64,000 bases of DNA from Thalassobius vesicularis (GCF_004799325.1 NZ_SSMD01000001.1:1-64000), one strand, 5' to 3'; counted from the first letter of the stretch, positions 36,764 through 47,690 are shown. Notes: a model not told the origin generated them from the letters alone. Numbers and translations are program-made.

Positions 36764-38572
36764 TTGAAACGCCTGCTGCTTCCTTTCCGTGCCCTGTCTG
36801 CCCTGAGCCTGTGCCTTGCGCTGGGGGCCATGCCCGCCTTTGCGTTCGACAGCCTGTCGATCCGTCTGGAGGGCGCGCAGAATGACGCGCTGCAAAAACG
36901 GCTGCGCGCGTCGTCGCTGCTGCGGATGGCGCAAGAGGACGGGGTGAGCGACGCGCAGGACGTGTTCTCGACCGCGCTGGCGGATTACCAGCGCCTGCTG
37001 GAGACGCTGTACGCGCAGGGCTATTATTCCGGCGTGATCCATATCCGGCTGGACGGACGCGAGGCCGCGGCGATCCCGCCGCTGGACGCCCCCGACCGCA
37101 TCGGCAAAATCGAGGTGACGGTCGCGCCGGGCAAGCAGTTCCGATTTGGCCGCGCCAGTGTCGCGCCGCTGGCCCCCGGATCGACCCTGCCCGAGGGGTT
37201 CGCGCCCGGTCAGCCCGCCCATTCCACCGCCGTGATCGAGGCCGCGCAGGCCGCCGTGGATGGCTGGCGGCTGGCGGGTCACGCCAAGGCCCAGCCCACG
37301 ACGCAGCACCTGACCGCCAACCATGCCCGCCAGATCCTGGACGCCGAGATCGGCATCGCCCCCGGCCCCGAGGTGACCTTTGGCACCGTTCAGGTCGCAG
37401 GCGCCAGCAAGGTCCGCCCGAACCGAATCCGGCGCATTGCCGGGCTGCCGGTGGGGGAGAAGTACTCTCCGCTACAGATGGAGAAGGCCGCCAACCGGCT
37501 GCGGCGCACGGGGGCGTTCCGCTCGGTCACGCTGAGCGAGGCGGAAAAGCTGAACCCCGACAACAGCATGGACGTGACCGCCACGGTCGTGGATGAAAAA
37601 CCCCGCCGTTTTGGCGCGGGGGCTGAACTGTCGAATTACGAGGGGCTGACGCTGTCGGGCTTCTGGATGCACCGCAACCTGCAAGGCCGGGCCGAGCGGT
37701 TGCGGCTGGACGCCAAGGTGGCGGGGATCGGTGGCGATACCGGCGGCATCGACTACACCATGTCGGCCCGGTTCGAGCGCCCCGCCGTGTTCGGCGCGGA
37801 CACCAAGGGCTATGCCTACCTGACACTGGAAAGCCTCGACGAGGTGGATTACCGCTCGGACAACATCACCCTGGGGATCGGGACCACGCGGATTTTCACC
37901 GACCATCTGGAAGGCGACGTCGAAATCGCGCTGAGCCATTTCGAGACCAACGATTTCTACGGCAAACGCTACTTCACGCTGCTGTCGCTGCCGACCGCGC
38001 TGCGCTGGGATCACCGCGACAGCATCCTGAACCCGACGCGCGGCCATTACGTCAACGCCCAGATGACGCCCTTTGTCGGGCTGGCGGGCGAAACCGCGGG
38101 CGCGCAGCTGAAGCTGGACAGCCGGATCTATCGCTCGCTGGTCGGGGATGGGCGGTTCGTGGCGGCGGGGCGGTTCCAGATGGGCTCGGTCATGGGGCCG
38201 GAGCTGTCGGAAACCGCGCCGGATTTCCTGTTCTACTCGGGCGGAGGCGGCACGGTGCGTGGCCAGCCCTACCAGTCGCTGAACGTCGATCTGGGCGGCG
38301 GCAACGCAACCGGCGGGCGCACATTCGTCGGCGTCTCGGGCGAGTTGCGGGCCAAGATCAGCGGCGCGTTCAGCGTCGTGGGCTTTGCCGATGCCGGCTA
38401 TATCGGGGCCGAAAGCCTGTATGACGGCAGCGGCTCGTGGCATTCCGGCGCGGGTCTGGGCCTGCGCTATGACACCGTGGTCGGGCCGGTCCGGCTGGAC
38501 GTCGCGGGCCCCTTGGGCGGCGACACCGGCGACGGCGTGCAGGTCTATATCGGGATTGGACAGGCGTTCTGA
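36764..38572 (+). CDS. tamA: Translocation/assembly module outer membrane protein TamA
   Basis: A BamA-superfamily outer membrane protein (602 residues from the start chosen) that works with TamB in inserting outer-membrane proteins or moving lipids. Signal peptide LCLALGAMPAFAFD, POTRA domains about 30-250 (GKQFRFGRASVAPL; FGTVQVAGASKVRP), then a 16-strand barrel ending IGIGQAF, with a terminal aromatic residue. The start is uncertain: no ATG precedes the signal peptide cleanly. TTG at 36764 gives a basic-hydrophobic signal sequence; the ATG at 36593 overlaps the adaptor gene and adds a non-signal-like stretch. Its stop overlaps the tamB start (TGATG). Confidence 0.88.
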   Translation: MKRLLLPFRALSALSLCLALGAMPAFAFDSLSIRLEGAQNDALQKRLRASSLLRMAQEDGVSDAQDVFSTALADYQRLLETLYAQGYYSGVIHIRLDGREAAAIPPLDAPDRIGKIEVTVAPGKQFRFGRASVAPLAPGSTLPEGFAPGQPAHSTAVIEAAQAAVDGWRLAGHAKAQPTTQHLTANHARQILDAEIGIAPGPEVTFGTVQVAGASKVRPNRIRRIAGLPVGEKYSPLQMEKAANRLRRTGAFRSVTLSEAEKLNPDNSMDVTATVVDEKPRRFGAGAELSNYEGLTLSGFWMHRNLQGRAERLRLDAKVAGIGGDTGGIDYTMSARFERPAVFGADTKGYAYLTLESLDEVDYRSDNITLGIGTTRIFTDHLEGDVEIALSHFETNDFYGKRYFTLLSLPTALRWDHRDSILNPTRGHYVNAQMTPFVGLAGETAGAQLKLDSRIYRSLVGDGRFVAAGRFQMGSVMGPELSETAPDFLFYSGGGGTVRGQPYQSLNVDLGGGNATGGRTFVGVSGELRAKISGAFSVVGFADAGYIGAESLYDGSGSWHSGAGLGLRYDTVVGPVRLDVAGPLGGDTGDGVQVYIGIGQAF

Positions 38573-41500
38573 TGCGCAAGTGGCTGTATATCGCGGTTCT
38601 GGCCGCCCCCCTGCCCCTGATGGCGCAGAACGACGACCGCAGTTTCCTTGAGGGGCTGCTGGAGGACAACCTGTCCGGCGCGGGGCGCGTGGTGCAGGTG
38701 CAGGGCTTCAGCGGGGCGCTCAGCTCGGTCGCGACGATCGAGACGTTGACGATTGCAGATGACACCGGCGTCTGGCTGACCCTGAAGGGCGTCACCCTGA
38801 ACTGGAGCCGCACCGCCCTGCTGTCGGGCCGTCTGGACGTGGCCGAACTGTCGGCGCAAGAGCTGATCCTGCCGCGCGGGCCGGTGGTGCCAGACAGCCT
38901 GCCCGACGCCGAGGCGACGCCACTGCAATTGCCCGATCTGCCGGTCTCGGTCAGCATCGGCAAGCTGGAGATCGTCAAGGCCGAACTGGGGGCTGCGCTA
39001 CTGGGGCAGGACTCGGTGATGTCGCTGACCGGCACGGCCACGCTGGCCAATGGCGAGGGGCAAGCCGCCCTGTCGGTGACGCGGACCAGCCCGCAGGCGG
39101 GATCTGTGCTGCTGAGCGCCAGCTACTCGAACACCACGCGGAACCTGGCGCTGGATCTGTCGCTGGACGAGCCGCAGAACGGCCTGGCCGCGCAACTGAT
39201 GGGCCTGCCGGGCCAGCCTGCGCTGACGCTGCGGGTGAACGGCGACGGCCCGCTGGAGGATTTCACCGCCAATTTGGAGCTCGGCTCGGACGGGGTGCCG
39301 CGGCTGACGGGGCAAGTGCGCCTGACCAAACCGGCGGATGTGGCGCAGTTCGACGCGCAGATCGCGGGCGATATCGCGCCGCTGTTCGCCCCGGAATACC
39401 GGCCGTTCTTTGGCCCGCAGATGCAGATCGCCGCGACGGGCGCGCGGGGTGCCGACGGGCGCGTGACGCTGGAGCAGCTGAGCCTGCAGGCCGACGCGCT
39501 GACAGTTTCGGGGCGCGCCACGCTGGGGCCGGGCGGCTGGCCCGAACTGGCCCGCCTGAACGCCGAACTGGCGCCGCGCAATGGTGACACGGTGCTGCTG
39601 CCGATCTCGGGCGCGCCGACGCGGGTGTCGGGTGCGAAACTGGCGCTGGATTATGACGCCGGGCGCGGCGATGGCTGGACCTTGGCCGCCACGCTGGACG
39701 GGCTGGCACGGGACAGCCTGTCGCTGCAATCGGCGCGCATCGACGCAAACGGCACGCTGACCCCCGGCCATGTAGACGGCCGCGCCGAGGTGGCGCTGCA
39801 AGGGCTGGACCCACAGGATCAGGCCCTGGCCGAGGCGCTGGGGCGCGACTTGCGCGCGGCGCTGACCTTTGACTGGGCGACGGGGCAACCGCTGGGGCTG
39901 GAACGTGTGACGCTGGCCGGAACGGGGCTGCGGCTGGACGGTTCCGCCCGGATCAGCACGCTGCCGCGGACGGCGGATGTGCAGATCGTGACGGATGCAA
40001 CACTGACGACTCCTGACCTGTCGCGCTTTGCGGCGCTGGCCGGGCAACCGCTGGCAGGCGGCGGCAATCTGCGCGTGAACGGCTGGGTGCAACCGGTCAG
40101 CGGGGCGTTCGATCTGGCGATCACGGGGGCCACGCAGGATTTGGCCGTGGGTCAGCCGATGCTGGACCCGCTGCTGGCAGGCCGCGCCGCACTGGATATC
40201 GCGGCGACGCGGGATGCGACGGGTATCGCTTTGAAAACGCTTCACATTGCCTCGGAGCATGCCCGCATCGACGGCACCGGATCGCTGAGCGCGCAGAGCG
40301 CCGCTGGCCAGGTCTCGGCCCAGGTGACCGACCTCGCGCGCATCCTGCCGCAGCTGAGCGGGGCCGCCGCGCTGAACGCGGACCTGACGCGCAGCGGCGA
40401 GACCTGGGATGTCAGCCTGCAGGCCAGTGCGCCGGGCCAAGCCAAGGCCCGCCTGACCGCCACGGCGACCGGCCAGACCTGGGCCGACCTGAGCGTCGCG
40501 GGCACGCTGGACGCCAGCGCCGAGGCGCTGAACGCCTATGCCGCGCTGACCGGGCAGGACCTGTCGGGCGCGGTGCAGCTGAGCGTTTCGGGCACCGTGC
40601 AGCCCGCGAAACTGAGCTTTGAGACCACGGCCCATGCCAATGGGCGCAATCTGGCGACCGGGCTGCCGCAGTTGGACCAGCTGTTGCGCGGCAAATCGCA
40701 GGTGACGATCACCGCCGCGCGGGACGCCGACGGGCTGCTGAGCCTGACCTCGGCCGAGGTGGAGACGCCGGAAATCACGCTCAACGCGACCTCGGAAACC
40801 GGCGAGACGCTGGAGTTTTCGACCCGCCTGCGGGACTTGGGGCTGCTGGCCTCGGGGCTGTCGGGGCCGGCGACGGCCAAGGGCACGATCGCGCTGGAGG
40901 ATCGCGACTGGCGGCTGGACATCACCGGCGACGGGCCGGGCCAGACCAACATGGCGGCCAAGGGCACAATCCGGCGCGACGGCAAGTCGGTGGACCTGTC
41001 GTTGGCGGGCGTGGCCCCGCTGGCGCTGGCCAACGACCTGATCCGCCCGCGCAGCCTGAGCGGTCTGGTGCGCTATGATCTGACGGTGAACGGGGCGCCG
41101 GTTCCGGCCAATATCAGCGGGACGATCAGCGCACGGGACGGCCGATTTGCCCTGCCAAATGAAGGGGTTGCGCTGGAAGGGCTGAATGCGGACATCACCC
41201 TGTCGGGCGGGCAGGCGCAGGTGTCGGCGCAGGCGCGGCTTTCCTCGAACGGGGCGCTGTCGGTGTCGGGGCCGATCAGTCTGGCGGCGCCGTATCAGGC
41301 CAATCTGACGGGCACGCTGACCGACGCATACCTGAGCGATCCGCAGCTGTACGAGACCTATCTGGGCGGCGATTTCCGGGTCACCGGGCCGCTGGCCGGG
41401 GGGGCGCAACTGGGCGGGCGGATCACGCTGGGCCAGACAGAATTGCGGGTGCCGAACCCGTCGGGCTCCAACTATGCCGACCTGCCCGGATTGCGCCATG

Positions 41501-42279
41501 TGGGCGAGCCTGCCGCCGTCTACCAGACCCGCGTGAACGCTGGCATGGTCAGCACTGAGGCCGCCAGCGCAGCCAGCGGGCCGGTCTATGGGCTGGACAT
41601 CCAAGTCATTGCGCCGGAACGGATTTTCGTGCGCGGACGGGGGCTGGACGCGGAACTGGGCGGCAGTCTGCGCCTGACCGGAACCACGCGCGACGTGGTT
41701 CCGCAGGGCCGGTTCGACCTGATCCGCGGACGTCTGGACATCCTGGGCAAACGCCTGACGCTGAGCGAGGGGCTGATCCGTCTGCAAGGCGCGTTCGACC
41801 CCTATGTGCGCTTTGTCGCCAGCACCACGGCGGCGGATACGACGGCCAGCATCGTGATCGAGGGGCAGGCATCGGCGCCGGGGCTGACCTTTGCCTCGAG
41901 CCCCGAATTGCCGCAGGACGAAGTGCTGGCGCTGATCCTTTTTGGCAAGGAAATCAGTATGATATCGCCGTTGCAGGCGGTCCGTCTGGCGGCGGCTGTG
42001 CGCACGCTGACGGGCATTGGCGGCGACGGGGTGGGCGGGCGCATCCGCAAGGAGCTGACGCTGGACGACCTGGACGTCACCACGTCCGAGGACGGCGCGA
42101 CCGAAGCGCGCGCCGGTAAGTACCTGAGCGAAAACATCTATTCCGAGGTCACTGCAGACACCGAGGGCAATTCCCAGATCAACCTGAACCTGTCGATCAA
42201 CCGCACGGTGACGGCGCGCGGGCGGCTCAGCTCGGACGGGGAAACCGGGTTGGGGATCTTCATCGAAAAGGACTACTGA
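38572..42279 (+). CDS. tamB: Translocation/assembly module inner membrane protein TamB
   Basis: A 1235-residue AsmA-like protein with an N-terminal hydrophobic segment (about 3-16), then a very long repetitive beta-rich region forming a periplasm-spanning groove, and a C-terminal TamB (DUF490) domain about 900-1235 with VPQGRFDLIRGRLDILGKRL and PELPQDEVLALILFGKEIS. It is the partner of TamA, to which it is translationally coupled by the overlapping TGATG. TamB-family proteins are linked to phospholipid transport to the outer membrane. Confidence 0.93.
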   Translation: MRKWLYIAVLAAPLPLMAQNDDRSFLEGLLEDNLSGAGRVVQVQGFSGALSSVATIETLTIADDTGVWLTLKGVTLNWSRTALLSGRLDVAELSAQELILPRGPVVPDSLPDAEATPLQLPDLPVSVSIGKLEIVKAELGAALLGQDSVMSLTGTATLANGEGQAALSVTRTSPQAGSVLLSASYSNTTRNLALDLSLDEPQNGLAAQLMGLPGQPALTLRVNGDGPLEDFTANLELGSDGVPRLTGQVRLTKPADVAQFDAQIAGDIAPLFAPEYRPFFGPQMQIAATGARGADGRVTLEQLSLQADALTVSGRATLGPGGWPELARLNAELAPRNGDTVLLPISGAPTRVSGAKLALDYDAGRGDGWTLAATLDGLARDSLSLQSARIDANGTLTPGHVDGRAEVALQGLDPQDQALAEALGRDLRAALTFDWATGQPLGLERVTLAGTGLRLDGSARISTLPRTADVQIVTDATLTTPDLSRFAALAGQPLAGGGNLRVNGWVQPVSGAFDLAITGATQDLAVGQPMLDPLLAGRAALDIAATRDATGIALKTLHIASEHARIDGTGSLSAQSAAGQVSAQVTDLARILPQLSGAAALNADLTRSGETWDVSLQASAPGQAKARLTATATGQTWADLSVAGTLDASAEALNAYAALTGQDLSGAVQLSVSGTVQPAKLSFETTAHANGRNLATGLPQLDQLLRGKSQVTITAARDADGLLSLTSAEVETPEITLNATSETGETLEFSTRLRDLGLLASGLSGPATAKGTIALEDRDWRLDITGDGPGQTNMAAKGTIRRDGKSVDLSLAGVAPLALANDLIRPRSLSGLVRYDLTVNGAPVPANISGTISARDGRFALPNEGVALEGLNADITLSGGQAQVSAQARLSSNGALSVSGPISLAAPYQANLTGTLTDAYLSDPQLYETYLGGDFRVTGPLAGGAQLGGRITLGQTELRVPNPSGSNYADLPGLRHVGEPAAVYQTRVNAGMVSTEAASAASGPVYGLDIQVIAPERIFVRGRGLDAELGGSLRLTGTTRDVVPQGRFDLIRGRLDILGKRLTLSEGLIRLQGAFDPYVRFVASTTAADTTASIVIEGQASAPGLTFASSPELPQDEVLALILFGKEISMISPLQAVRLAAAVRTLTGIGGDGVGGRIRKELTLDDLDVTTSEDGATEARAGKYLSENIYSEVTADTEGNSQINLNLSINRTVTARGRLSSDGETGLGIFIEKDY

Positions 42280-42300
42280 GCGGTCCCGTAACGACGCATC

Positions 42301-42334
42301 AACCCGCCGAATCGTAAGGTTTCGGCGGGTTTTC
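42301..42334 (+). terminator. Rho-independent terminator after tamB
   Basis: AACCCGCCGAA (42301-42311) pairs perfectly with TTCGGCGGGTT (42321-42331), followed by TTCG. It is 21 bp after the tamB stop and before the convergent GNAT gene; the A-rich left flank is too short for strong action on the other strand. Confidence 0.8.
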
Positions 42335-42345
42335 GTACGCCCGGA

Positions 42346-42813
42346 TCAGGCGGTTTCCAGACGGAATTTCAGGAACGCAGACCCGGCGTGATCGACGGTG
42401 CCCAGCGGCTGCGCACCCAGCCGCCGCAACGCGCCCAGATGACGGCGCGAGGGCGGCAGCAGGAAGGTGACGAACGGAATCCGCGGATCGGCGCGGGCAA
42501 AGTCCAGCGCGGCGCGGGCGATGCGCTGACCCAGCCCAAAATTCTGCGGGCGGAGGACCAGGCCGAAATCCCACTCCTCGCCCTCTTTCTGGAAACCGCC
42601 CCAGCCGACATAGTCCCCGTCGGACAGAAAGGCCCAGTGGCCCAGACCATCGCGGTGCCAGGTCGCCTCTTTCGCGGCGATGAATTGCGTGGCGGTGGCC
42701 ACGTCCCACGCGCCGGTCAGCAAGGGCATGTGCCGCGCCATGACCGGATCGGACATGTGCGCCGCAATAAGTTCGGGGGGAATGTCGCGCAAACGGGCGA
42801 AGGCAATCGTCAT
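42346..42813 (-). CDS. GNAT-family N-acetyltransferase
   Basis: A 155-residue acetyltransferase of the GCN5 fold; acetyl-CoA binding is suggested by LGQRIARAALDFARADPR, matching the Q/RxxGxG/A loop region, and VGWGGFQKEGEEWDFGLVL as the central strands. The acceptor is unknown. AAGGTG precedes the start at 42813. Convergent with tamB. Confidence 0.75.
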   Translation of the reverse strand: MTIAFARLRDIPPELIAAHMSDPVMARHMPLLTGAWDVATATQFIAAKEATWHRDGLGHWAFLSDGDYVGWGGFQKEGEEWDFGLVLRPQNFGLGQRIARAALDFARADPRIPFVTFLLPPSRRHLGALRRLGAQPLGTVDHAGSAFLKFRLETA

Positions 42814-42980
42814 GGGGCACCTTGGTTTGATACGGCCCAACTAGCGCGAGCGAAACGGCGTGGCAAATCGCGCGGGCAAAGTCGATCGACACAATATTGT
42901 TACAAAACTAGCGTGAAAAAAGCTTTTCGTCGGATCGCGTTTCGCCATTCGATTGAAACATATAAGAATAACGCGGTCAC

Positions 42981-43724
42981 ATGTTTCGTTCCCTTCGCTC
43001 TATCGCGTTGCTTTCCACTTTGACCCTTGCTGCCTGTGGTGCCGGACCGTCCGGGGCCCCTGCGCGGGACTCGCTGACCGGGGAGGGCGGCGTCAAGGTC
43101 AGCCTGACGCTGGGGGATGCCAAGAACCAGACCACCAAGCGTACCGCGACCGGGTTCATGAACATCACCGCCACGACGCAATACGCGACCCAGCCGATGC
43201 GGTTCACCGCCGAGCTGGGCAACTCGGAGGCGGCCAAGAAGATCAAGGCCAAGGGCGAGGCGCTGTATGTCTACGCGGGCACCCAACTGCGCATGGATGT
43301 CGTCAGCAATGGTAAGAAGCGGGTCAAGAAAGGCGGCGTGAACCTGGAGGGCAAGACCTGCGAGGGCTACACCTTCGTTCTGTATCCGGGCAACAATTAC
43401 CGGGTCAGCGTCTATGCGGAACCCAAGATCCGCATCCGGGACAAGACCCGTGCCGACACGATTCTGGGCAAATACTCGGAAGATTGGTACGGCACCTCGA
43501 TCGAGGGGTATGCCCATGTCGCGGCGATCCGGACGCGGCCGTTCATGGTGGTGGAATACGGCGCGCGCTACATCAATCCCAAGAATTTCGGCCCGGCTGT
43601 CGTCGTCTCGCGCGAGTTTGACAAGGATTGCACGCTGAACGCCTACAAGCCGTATTTCAAGAGCGCGGGCAACCAGAAGAACAAGTACGGCAACGTCGTC
43701 CGCCGCGCTCCGAAGGCGCCCTGA
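42981..43724 (+). CDS. Lipoprotein of unknown function
   Basis: A 247-residue protein with a lipobox LAAC (Cys19) and a hydrophobic signal. The mature part is Lys- and Tyr-rich with predicted beta strands (GFMNITATTQYATQPMRFTA; YTFVLYPGNNYRVSVYAEP) and contains two more cysteines (in KTCEGY and KDCTLN) that could form a disulfide. I do not recognise a family. The 167 bp upstream, divergent from the GNAT gene, is AT-rich with AAAAGCTTTT and ATATAAGAAT stretches that could be promoter parts. A second exported protein gene follows after 14 bp. Confidence 0.7.
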   Translation: MFRSLRSIALLSTLTLAACGAGPSGAPARDSLTGEGGVKVSLTLGDAKNQTTKRTATGFMNITATTQYATQPMRFTAELGNSEAAKKIKAKGEALYVYAGTQLRMDVVSNGKKRVKKGGVNLEGKTCEGYTFVLYPGNNYRVSVYAEPKIRIRDKTRADTILGKYSEDWYGTSIEGYAHVAAIRTRPFMVVEYGARYINPKNFGPAVVVSREFDKDCTLNAYKPYFKSAGNQKNKYGNVVRRAPKAP

Positions 43725-43738
43725 GGATGGGGGGCCGG

Positions 43739-44344
43739 ATGATGCGGAACGGCGTGACCCGATCCATCGCCCTGGCGCTGTGCCTGAGCCTGCCCGTCCC
43801 CGTGATGGCGGGCAGCCTTGGCAAGCTGGTCAACGAGGGCAACAGCGCGTTTGAGCGATCGGAAGAGGCCAACAGGCAGTGGCTGAAGAAAGAGCAAGCG
43901 GCGGATCGCAAGCGGGCTGAAGACGCCAAACGGCAGGCCGAGGAAGCACAGCGGAACCCGACCTATTACGCGCCGTCGCCTTCGGAGAGTGGGTCTGGCT
44001 CGTCGTCGAATCCATCTTCGGGCGGGTCCAAGTCGGCCAGTTCGTCTGGGTCGACGCGGGGCGTGCGGTCGATCCGGAACAATGGCCGCATCAACGGCGA
44101 TCCGAGCTGGGTTATCACCTGCACCAGCAGCAGCCGTGTGGTGCGCCGTCGAGGCAACACCTGGACAGACGATACGGGCCACACCTTTTCTGACAGGCTG
44201 TGGTCTCTTCCCTTGGAAGATTTTGCTCGGAAGATTTGCGAGTGCCCCACGAAACGCGACAGACCGGGCAGCCGGTCTGTATCGCGGGCAAAGGCGTGGA
44301 TATGGCGATCCCGGAAGGACTCGAACCCTCAACCTGGCGATTAG
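43739..44344 (+). CDS. Exported coiled-coil/Ser-Gly-rich protein overlapping tRNA-Arg
   Basis: A 201-residue frame: signal peptide (ALALCLSLPVPVMAG), a charged helical segment about 30-75 likely to form a coiled coil (QWLKKEQAADRKRAEDAKRQ), a Ser/Gly linker about 80-115, and a small domain with three cysteines (WVITCTSSS, KICEC). The frame has no stop until it has run 42 bases antisense into tRNA-Arg, so the last 14 residues, including RKDSNPQPGD, are tRNA sequence. GGGGGG precedes the start. Probably co-transcribed with the lipoprotein upstream. Function unknown. Confidence 0.6.
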   Translation: MMRNGVTRSIALALCLSLPVPVMAGSLGKLVNEGNSAFERSEEANRQWLKKEQAADRKRAEDAKRQAEEAQRNPTYYAPSPSESGSGSSSNPSSGGSKSASSSGSTRGVRSIRNNGRINGDPSWVITCTSSSRVVRRRGNTWTDDTGHTFSDRLWSLPLEDFARKICECPTKRDRPGSRSVSRAKAWIWRSRKDSNPQPGD

Positions 44345-44379
44345 AAGTCGCCTGCTCTATCCAGTTGAGCTACGGGACC
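44303..44379 (-). tRNA. tRNA-Arg(UCU)
   Basis: A 77-nt tRNA on the minus strand: acceptor GGTCCCG with CGGGATC, D-arm AGCTCAACTGGATAGAGCA, anticodon stem GGCGA/TCGCC around CTTCTAA with anticodon TCT, and T-arm GGTTCGAGTCC. Discriminator G and an encoded CCA end (plus-strand TGG at 44303-44305). Its 3' part overlaps the end of the convergent plus-strand reading frame. Confidence 0.97.
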
Positions 44380-44409
44380 GCATAGGGCGCGGTCCCCCGC
44401 GCCGGGATG

Positions 44410-44721
44410 TCAGTGGGTCCAGGGGCCGCGGCGGTTGGTGGCGAAATTCTCGCCGTAGCCACCGTTGCGGATGTTGGGCTTGCGCGAGTGCGGCTCGGTC
44501 ACGACGGCGTCGATGCCGTGTTCCTTGGCGTAGTCCAGCGCGGCCTCTTTGGTGGCGAATCTCATCTTCACCTGCGACTGCGTGTCGGTGCTGGAGGTCC
44601 AGCCCATCAGCGGGTCAACTTCGCGTGCCGAGGCGGGCGCATATTCCAGAACCCAGGCTTTGGTCTTGGCCGTCCCCGAGGACATCGCGGTTTTCGCAGG
44701 TTTGTAGATACGCGCAGGCAT
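44410..44721 (-). CDS. NDUFS4-family complex I accessory subunit
   Basis: A 103-residue protein of the ETC complex I NDUFS4 (18 kDa) family: [14 protein letters not shown] at the start, [25 protein letters not shown] and the C-terminal [23 protein letters not shown]. Alphaproteobacteria and mitochondria share this NADH:ubiquinone oxidoreductase accessory subunit, which supports complex I stability. It is encoded alone, away from a nuo cluster. GAGGAG precedes the start. Its gene ends 30 bp before tRNA-Arg on the same strand. Confidence 0.9.
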   Translation of the reverse strand: MPARIYKPAKTAMSSGTAKTKAWVLEYAPASAREVDPLMGWTSSTDTQSQVKMRFATKEAALDYAKEHGIDAVVTEPHSRKPNIRNGGYGENFATNRRGPWTH

Positions 44722-45135
44722 GTCGGAACTCCTCTATCACGGCGAGTTTATCAGGGAAAAAGCCGTAAACGGCAAGAGCAGACCGCCCGTTTTCAGTGCA
44801 AAAATGCCGCGGAAAATGGGCGTTGGCCGTCAAAGGGCCCGCAGGGAGCGAGGGGTGGGTGAACGCAGACCCGATGACGGCCAAGCCTGCTGCTTGCTAG
44901 CTGTATTCATACGTGCGGGGCGCACCTTTTCGCAAGCGTTTCAATTCAATAAATTTCAAACATCACGCATATTTTTTACGAATATTTCCAACCGGTCTGA
45001 AACCTTTACCAATTCAATTGCGTTTTTCCGTCTTCCGCTGTGCGAACAGAATCGGCCAGGCCGTTCCGCAGCAAAAAGCAGGGGTTGAACAAGAACAAAA
45101 ACAGATCAAATCTGTGGCAACCGCCGGAGATTCTC
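44722..45135. promoter_or_regulatory. Divergent control region, NDUFS4-like gene / uvrB
   Basis: About 410 bp with no supportable gene. A markedly AT-rich tract runs from about 44936 to 45025 and could hold the uvrB promoter. Near uvrB, GAACAAAAACAGATC at 45093-45107 matches the alphaproteobacterial LexA box GAAC-N7-GAAC with one mismatch, and overlaps the spacer after a -35-like TTGAAC (45085-45090). SOS control of uvrB would be expected, but the match is imperfect. Confidence 0.35.
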
Positions 45136-47331
<2,196 letters not shown>

Positions 47332-47372
47332 GCTTAACGCCGTTTTAACCCTGTTCAGGGCAGGCTGCGGGG

Positions 47373-47690
47373 ATGCAGACTCCAAGCTCTCCTCTGACGC
47401 CCGACGTGTGGCTGAACGACCTGTTCACCAGCAAATCCGTGATGCAAGGCGGCGTGATCCGGCGCAAGGCGCGGGATATCGAGCGATATGCCGGCATGAG
47501 GCTGTTCCTGGCAGAGGTGGAGCGACGCGGCTATCAGGCGTTCGAAAACGCGGGGCAAGTGGTGATCCTGTGCAACCAGGGGCCGGTCCGCTGGCTGACA
47601 GCGCCCCGGCCACCACGCGCGGTGCCGCTTTCTTTCAAAGAAAGCGGTCCGAAATCTTTCAAAGATTTCGGGGGCGTCAGTCGTGCGTGA
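47373..47690 (+). CDS. Small conserved hypothetical protein
   Basis: A 105-residue frame. The first about 76 residues (DVWLNDLFTSKSVMQGGVIRR..., RDIERYAGMRLFLAEVERRGYQ) resemble a short Rhodobacterales protein of unknown function with an alpha/beta pattern. The last about 25 residues (SFKESGPKSFKDFGG) are translated from two palindromes and are probably not an ancestral part of the protein. It ends 14 bases inside the end of the convergent rhodanese gene. Confidence 0.55.
   Translation: MQTPSSPLTPDVWLNDLFTSKSVMQGGVIRRKARDIERYAGMRLFLAEVERRGYQAFENAGQVVILCNQGPVRWLTAPRPPRAVPLSFKESGPKSFKDFGGVSRA
47625..47671. repeat. Two tandem perfect palindromes between convergent genes
   Basis: Positions 47625-47647 (CCGCTTTCTTT-C-AAAGAAAGCGG) and 47649-47671 (CCGAAATCTTT-C-AAAGATTTCGG) are each perfect 23-base inverted repeats, one base apart, sharing the core CTTTCAAAG and CCG ends. 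They sit at the junction of two convergent genes, so they may terminate both transcripts or be a REP-like element. Neither is followed by a clear U-tract. Confidence 0.8.

Noticed and set aside
38998-41787. A 929-codon minus-strand frame opposite tamB
   Set aside because: Length comes from the regular codon pattern of tamB; composition is Arg/Gln-rich and no family is visible.
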